A stretch of DNA of 13,318 nt from Monoraphidium neglectum. Its lineage: Eukaryota; Chlorophyta; Chlorophyceae; Sphaeropleales; Selenastraceae. Shown piece after piece: positions 8,289 through 13,318 of the stretch. Within the stretch, counting starts at the first letter, position 1. The number at the start of each line of letters is the position of its first letter. Location of the stretch: contig NW_014012459.1 in assembly GCF_000611645.1 (NCBI RefSeq), forward strand, positions 1 through 13,318. Reading direction: 5' to 3'. The notes below the pieces were generated by a model. The model was not told where the DNA came from. It did not search any database and saw only the letters and a list, made by a program, of their open reading frames with translations. A program made the translations under genes and the position numbers.

Positions 8289-9755
8289 ATGTCGTTGGGT
8301 TTCGCCCCAGTATTCTTTCTGGCAGCGCTTGTTGTTGGAGCGTGCGCTGCTTCATGTCCAGTAACGTACACAGTCACTCAGACGGGCGGGCCAGGCCTCT
8401 TGATGGGTGGAGTCGTCAACATGGCCGCTTGCCAGACTGCGGCGGGCGAGCCGTGCCAGCGCACCGGCCATTGGTAAATGCAAGGGATCTCTACCAGTCC
8501 GCTTTGACCCATCCAACGTCTTCTCTGCTGATTACCGCGATTGTGACCTTCTGCATGCAATCAGGCCTCACATTTTCTGCTCGTAAAACTGCTCAGCAGC
8601 ACCCGCAGCATGCCACCTCAACTCGTGCAAGGTGCTGCCTGAGAGTGCTGCTCGTGCCAATCAAACCACAGGGTACAGCAGTGCAAGATGTCGCTAGATT
8701 CAAATAGATTTGGCATCTGCAACGCCAAACAGCGGGTCGCAGCTCTCGACATGGCGCGGAAGCTGCGTGACGGCGGCGCACTTGAGCTGTCGCCATGCGA
8801 CCTCTGGCCGTACCTGCGTGGACGCACGCTCTGGCTTCTTGGGTAGGCTTACATGCACAACCTCTAGGAAAATAAGTCTGCAGAAGAGGGGTCTAGCCTG
8901 AAGGTGTTGCGGGGGGTTGGCTTTGCACCAGCCAAACAAGACGTTGTTGACATGTTCTTCCCACCACCCGCAGCGACTCCCACACCAAGAGTCTTTACAA
9001 GTCGTTGCAGTGCTTCATGTTAGATTTCTGGGAGGGCAAGGAGTGCGCGGCCAGCCCCGAGGCCGTCCTGATGCAGCAGCTGGATGCCCTGCCCACCGCT
9101 CACGGCGAGTCAAGGTGCATCCACCTTCCCCAGGATACGCGCATCTGCAGGGTGGTCACCGTGCTCGGCTCCACCCTCGTCGAAAGCCCCAAGGCGCGCC
9201 GGGGCTCGAATGTCATGAGCGAATGACATGACAGCAGGACCCTGTTGTGGTGCCACCACAACAGTGACGGCCCCGAGTGGTACGGCTGGAGTGATTGAGA
9301 GGGTAGGTTAATTGCGAGAGCCACTGCTGACTCTCACACAACTCTTGCACCCTGTCTCTGCCAACCAGGTTGCAGAAGGTGGCGTGCTTCAGCTGCTGCG
9401 CAGCAAGTTTGCCAGCCCAGAAGACATCTTCCTGCTGCAGTGGGTTGCCGTGGCGTGAAGCGGCTGGCTGAAGCACCACCTGATGCCAAACGGGCTGTGT
9501 TGATTGGCGGTTGCTGTCCACAGCTTTGTGTTGGCGGGTGCGAAGGCTGCCGCATCGAAAACCATGTCGTATGCTTGTGCTACTTCACAGGTTTGGCCTG
9601 TGGGACTTGAAGGCGGGCATCGCTGTCGGCTCTGCAGCGCTGAAGCGCGCTCTGGTCAAGCTGGGCTTTGACTACCTGGTGCGCACGCGAGCGGGTGTCA
9701 TTGGCCGCTGTACACAATACTGGCGCATGGACGCGTGCCGATCAGAGTTGTGTGC

Positions 9756-9797
<42 letters not shown>

Positions 9798-10739
9798 CAA
9801 CAGCAGCAGCAGCAGCAGTAGCAGCAGCAGCAGAAGCACTTCATGCAAGCGAGCCTCACGTAGCAGCTGGCAATGACGTCACCGAGGCACTCAGATGCCG
9901 CTTGCGCACCAGCAGGAGTAATGGGGCCTACTGCCAGGTTGGAATTTGCACCAAGGTTGCCCTCTCTCCTCCGTCCCGCCGCCCCAGCGCAACAAGGGCA
10001 AATTTCCTCACGTCATCTTCCGCGAGACGCCTGCGTCTCACGATCAAGACACGCAGCACAAAACCTGCAAGCCCGCGCAGCAAGGCAAGCTGTGGGGGAA
10101 TGTGACTCCTTGCATACCTGCGAGCGGGCCAGGCGATGGACCCAATGGGTGCCGACTGCGCTACCTTGATGGGTCGTCTTTCAAACGGTGTGCAAGCCGC
10201 TGGGCTACAGGCTCGCCTGTGCAGACAGTTTTCATAGGCTTGCACTTGCACCAGCGCTGGCATTTGCACCAGCAAGTGGCAGACCACCCACTTGTTGGCC
10301 ATGACATTGGGCTTAACACAATGCCTTGCCCCCCCCCACCCCCGCCCTCCTCAACCGTTGAATGGTCACCCTCAAACCAGGCTGGCTGTTCGACTACGCG
10401 ACAGGCACCCTGGCTGTCGACCCCAGCAAGCGCTCCGCCTTCGCCGCTGCAACCGTCCGTGGCGGCGTGGTCAACGCGCCGGCCCGCGACATCCTCCCGC
10501 GCTTCGGCATCCCCATCCTGCCAACATACGCCGCCTCTATCCCCCTTCACGAAAACCACGACATGATGCAGGGCACGACCTCGGTGGACTGCATTCACTA
10601 TTGCGCCCCGGGAATGGGTGAGATTACAATTTACGAGCTTTGGCGCAAGCTGAGAGCGGGATCTGCAGCTGTGCAGCCACTTCCAGAGGCTCGGAGCGCC
10701 AACGCTCGCAGGCCGCTACCGTGCTCTGCAATTGTGTAA
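8289..10739 (+). CDS. Secreted PC-esterase (TBL/PMR5-like) gene with in-frame TGA codons; possible pseudogene
   Basis: Exons: 8289-8473, 8672-8842, 8974-9302, 9376-9439, 9591-9678, 9988 to about 10189 (donor uncertain; a GC donor at 10067 is possible), and 10381-10739 (TAA). The N-terminus MSLGFAPVFFLAALVVGACA is a signal peptide. The cysteine-rich part (WVQQCK, GICN, SPCDLWPYLRGRTLWLL) leads into GDSH (residues 119-122, nucleophile Ser). Then come SLYKSLQCFMLDFW, IFLLQFGLWD, FPHVIFRETPASH, FGIPILPTY and the second catalytic motif DCIH (10587-10598). The family acetylates or deacetylates cell-wall polysaccharides in the Golgi or secretory route; the substrate here is unknown. In exon 3 the frame meets TGA at 9224 and again at 9296, yet coding bias and splice phase continue through both. 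The second could be bypassed by a donor at 9291. The literal ORF is thus truncated after GDSH. Confidence 0.7.
9757..9838. repeat. Imperfect (CAG)n repeat in a PC-esterase intron
   Basis: About 27 AGC/CAG triplets with CAA, GTA and GAA interruptions, within the intron 9679-9987. Reading through from the upstream exon would give a polyserine run and then a stop, so it is not part of the protein. Confidence 0.93.
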
Positions 10740-11071
10740 TGGCATGGGGGAGTTTGTCACGCATGGCGCCTGCAACCATGTGGGGCTGGCAGGATGGTGC
10801 CACTGTTGCATTTGTTTTTCATCCATCATTCCATCACTTTCTGTTGTGCTCGCACTCCTGTGGGCAGCCGACACAGCTTCCTGCATCAAGCTTATTGGCA
10901 GCAGTCAGATTGTGTGGCATGTCCGTGCTCGCTTGCGTCTATATCACTCGTTTTGAATGCTCATTGATGATCAACACTAGCACACATGTGCAGCAATCTG
11001 GGATATGTCAAAGATCCAAGTTATCTCTGCATTTTGTGAACTCACTGGCTGAATCTGACTGACAACAACGT
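10740..11071. other. Intergenic region after the PC-esterase gene
   Basis: I see no coding bias, RNA gene or strong repeat here. It should contain the 3' UTR of the PC-esterase gene and the promoter of the next plus-strand gene. No clear polyadenylation signal is visible. Confidence 0.5.
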
Positions 11072-11207
11072 ATGGACTGCAAGCGTCCCCCGCAGCCTGA
11101 CCCAACATGTGCCCTCGCCAGGCTTCCCCCACTGATCCTGCTCCCCTATCAGAACGTTGTAAAACACATGCATTGTCCTTTGCGTCCCCCTGCTCCCCAA
11201 TCTGTAG

Positions 11208-12394
11208 CTGTCCAGCTTAGGGCAGAGCTGGGCCAGGGCACCCGGAGGGCGGCCACCGCAGCCCGCGCAGCAGTACTCAACAGATGTGTGGTGCTACAAC
11301 CGTGCCTTGTCGATCCCATGCACGCGATGATACACTTACTTTTATAAATGGCTGCATACCCTTAGTCTCGTTGTGACAATTACCGTTACAGACTGGTCGC
11401 GCCTCGGCCCAGACGAACTCGACTCGGTGCTGATTATCAAGCGACGAGACACTACCAAGTACCACGCCAAATACTTGAATCTTCAGCCAAGGCTGGGTTA
11501 CTTCAAGGACGATCGGTGTGCAACCAACCCACTCTCCAGGTGGAGCCAACATGCGTATTACGGTCCAGCCTCGCCTGCAGGTGGAGTCATGGAGTCTTTA
11601 CTGGAAAGAGTCGATGGACACCAAGACTCAGGTGCGCGCCTGGTCATGCAGGCTCCTGACGCGCCCAAGACGTACGCGGTCTAATGCAGTGTGCCTGAGC
11701 CTTCGCATGCATCCCTGCACACGTCCAGCGTCGGGCCCTGGCTCGTTTCAAGCTGCAGCTCCTCCATCCTTGGCGGCTGGCTTGGTGCACATATGTAAAG
11801 TGACAGGTAGCCGGCCTCTCGTAATTGTGACACGTTTCCACCAGGTCCTCGACCCCCTGACAGATCTGGAGCTCCCAGCCGGCGCAACCGCCGCCGATCT
11901 CGCACGCGCCGCTGCCGAGCGCCTCGGCTGGCGGCCGGCCGGCAAGCTGCTGCGGCTGGAGGGCTTCTCGGGCCCCTGGGACCGCTGCTTACTCAATGGG
12001 CGGCTGCTTGGGGAGGGGGAGGCCTTGGAGGAGGCGGGGGTGAAGGAGGGGGATGCTGTGACATACGTTCGAGTGGAGCTCATGGCAGAGGGCTGGAAGG
12101 TGGGACTGCAGGGCTGCCGGTATTGGGGAGGGGCTGGTGAGTAGGCCAAATATAAGCATGACAAGACGCGGCAGGACGCCCTGCTTCATGGGGAGGCAGT
12201 TGCGGGGCAGGGTCGCAGAAGCTGAGACGCTTGAGACTGTGTCGGGTCCTCAGGCCAACACCAGGGACCGTCACTAGCAAAACTTCCACAGCGGTGCCAC
12301 CACTACGGCCATCACCACAGCCATCATCGCCGCCGCCCTCCCGCAGATTGACGATGCCATGGGCAGCGATGACGACGACACTGACAGCGAATGA
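11208..12394 (+). CDS. Unrecognised gene with a ubiquitin-like fold domain and acidic C-terminus
   Basis: Proposed exons: 11208-11285 (a possible first exon starts at ATG 11072), 11392-11496, 11540-11631, 11845-12099 and 12347-12394 (TGA). Phases match at every join. The second reads YWSRLGPDELDSVLIIKRRD then TTKYHAKYLNL; the third contains MRITVQPRLQVESWSLYWKE. The fourth, the best supported by codon bias, has the pattern of a ubiquitin-like beta-grasp: DLELPAGATAADLARAAAER, KLLRLEGF, LLNGRLLGEGEALEEAGV, and KEGDAVTYVRVEL. The last exon encodes IDDAMGSDDDDTDSE. I do not know the family. The 43-nt intron 11497-11539 is very short and is the weakest join; the alternative is that the second exon runs to a TAA at 11684 as a separate gene. 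The Ubl exon plus acidic tail is reliable; the 5' half is tentative. Confidence 0.45.
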
Positions 12395-12830
12395 TCACGC
12401 AATCGCTAGCTGTGGAGGGGCAAGTTTCACGTCTGGATGGCATGCTGTGGGAGGCAGCACGCTGCACTGACAGCACAACTGCAACTACCGAACAATTTGG
12501 GCCCCACTTAACTTCTCAGCATAATGCCATGATGCTCTGCAAGACAGAGATTTTGGTTTGCTGAATAGCAGCAGGGTGGACCAGTGCCGCAGGCCGCACG
12601 GAGGTGGCCGGGGCGATGGTGGTGAAGCAGCAGCAGGGCAAGACATGCTGCTGGGGTGCAGGGCGTCAGATATATTGCACATTGCACACAGATAACATCC
12701 ACCACACTCTGCATCAGAACTCTGCTGTTGTGTACGGTACTAAGCTGCGATATCGCCAGATCTTGGCCCCACGAACATGTATGTAGCTGCCATCACAGCA
12801 TAGGATCAAAGTGTAATTTGGCTTGCAAGT
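12395..12830. other. Intergenic region, nothing recognised
   Basis: The short open frames here have no coding bias. A TGTAA, the usual polyadenylation signal of many green algae, is present at about 12811, but it lies more than 400 nt past the Ubl gene's stop and may be unrelated. Confidence 0.45.
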
Positions 12831-13038
12831 ATGTGGCGGTCGCGATTAGACGAGGACGGAGAGCTGCTGTCACTCCCGATCCGGCAGCCTGTGTTTGATT
12901 CACCTATAGGAAAGCTTCCGCAAACCGTCGAGAGAAAAGCATTCTCACAGACTCGGCAGCGGTCGCAGACACCTGGCAGCAGCTATGGCGTTCCCCCAGG
13001 TGCGGCGGGGCAGGGGGTGATGTGCGCAATCGCCGCAC

Positions 13039-13318
13039 ATGGCAGCGCGCCTGCCGAGGTTTCAAATGTGCCGCGATCGATACAACGCATTCCGACAATC
13101 CCTCATCATAGATCCTGGGGAACAGCAGCGGCAGCATGGCGGCGCCCATGGCACTGCCGCCAGCGGCGGCGGCCCCGCGCGGAGCCTTTCAGTCTCCTTC
13201 CGCGTCCCCGACAGCGACGACGAGCTCGACGCTGCCGCCGCCAGCGACGACGAGGCCACTAGCGGGTTCCGCGGCCCCCAGGGCCGCAGCGCGGCCTCGG
13301 CGGCGAGCGGCAGCGGCG
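13039..13318 (+). CDS. 5' end of a gene of unknown function with acidic Ser/Asp motifs (runs off window)
   Basis: The frame opens at ATG 13039 (a second ATG is at 13066) with an in-frame TGA at 13018, and remains open to the edge. It reads MAARLPRFQMCRDRYNAFRQ and SLIIDPGEQQRQHGG, then after a Gly/Ala linker SLSVSFRVPDSDDELDAAAA and SDDEATSGFRGPQG. Third positions are strongly G/C from about 13140 on. SDDE-type clusters are typical casein kinase 2 sites, so a phosphorylated regulatory or nuclear protein is possible, but no family is recognised. An alternative 5' end is an exon at 12831-12999 (MWRSRLDEDGELLSLPIRQP onward) joined through a 46-nt intron to 13046; the phases fit. Confidence 0.5.
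   Translation, partial: MAARLPRFQMCRDRYNAFRQSLIIDPGEQQRQHGGAHGTAASGGGPARSLSVSFRVPDSDDELDAAAASDDEATSGFRGPQGRSAASAASGSG

Noticed and set aside
9224..9226. Selenocysteine codon in the PC-esterase
   Set aside because: No known selenoprotein belongs to this family to my knowledge, and I could not see a convincing SECIS-like core in the 3' flank. CpG decay of CGA explains both TGAs more simply.
9511..9876. Polyserine protein encoded over the CAG repeat
   Set aside because: The first part is a PC-esterase exon ending at a donor at 9679; the serine run is intronic and soon meets a stop.
1..13318. Mobile element, viral insertion or prokaryotic defence system
   Set aside because: No terminal repeats, transposase, reverse transcriptase, integrase, CRISPR repeats or operon-like gene packing are visible; all recognisable genes are intron-bearing nuclear genes.

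Overview
The window is nuclear DNA of a eukaryote with many introns, most likely a GC-rich green alga (Chlorophyta); the class cannot be told from the sequence. The case rests on four things. Coding exons use mostly G or C at third positions and are joined by GT-AG introns. Introns carry long CA/GT and CAG microsatellites. One gene encodes a secreted PC-esterase of the TBL type. Another resembles an alga-style, alanine- and glutamine-rich bZIP-like factor. There is no bacterial operon structure, rRNA, tRNA, CRISPR array or transposon that I can support.

Layout from left to right. (1) About 398 to the left edge, minus strand: two or more exons of an unrecognised helical protein that runs off the window. 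(2) About 400-1828: no confident gene, except a possible small ORF and a (GT)n tract. (3) 1829-4707, minus strand: a five-exon gene for a bZIP-like, AT-hook-like protein, with three of its introns full of microsatellites. (4) 4708-5766: the divergent interval between this gene and UTP11, with weak coding-like segments on the plus strand. (5) 5767-7703, plus strand: a clear five-exon UTP11 gene (U3 snoRNP/SSU processome), the firmest call in the window. (6) 8289-10739, plus strand: a seven-exon secreted PC-esterase (GDSH and DxxH motifs). Its reading frame is interrupted by one certain and one probable TGA, both of which could have arisen from CGA. (7) About 11208-12394, plus strand: an unrecognised gene whose 3' part encodes a ubiquitin-like fold and an acidic C-terminus. 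(8) 13039 to the right edge, plus strand: the start of a gene with serine/aspartate acidic clusters.

The genes do not form a functional pathway; this is ordinary nuclear gene neighbourhood. The best leads are the nonsense-interrupted PC-esterase, the stop-free UTP11 intron 2 (length a multiple of three) that would encode an SR-like repeat if retained, a G-quadruplex motif in UTP11 intron 3, and the bZIP-like protein that lacks the invariant Asn. All exon borders were read by eye from splice signals, phase and codon use, and were not checked against transcripts.
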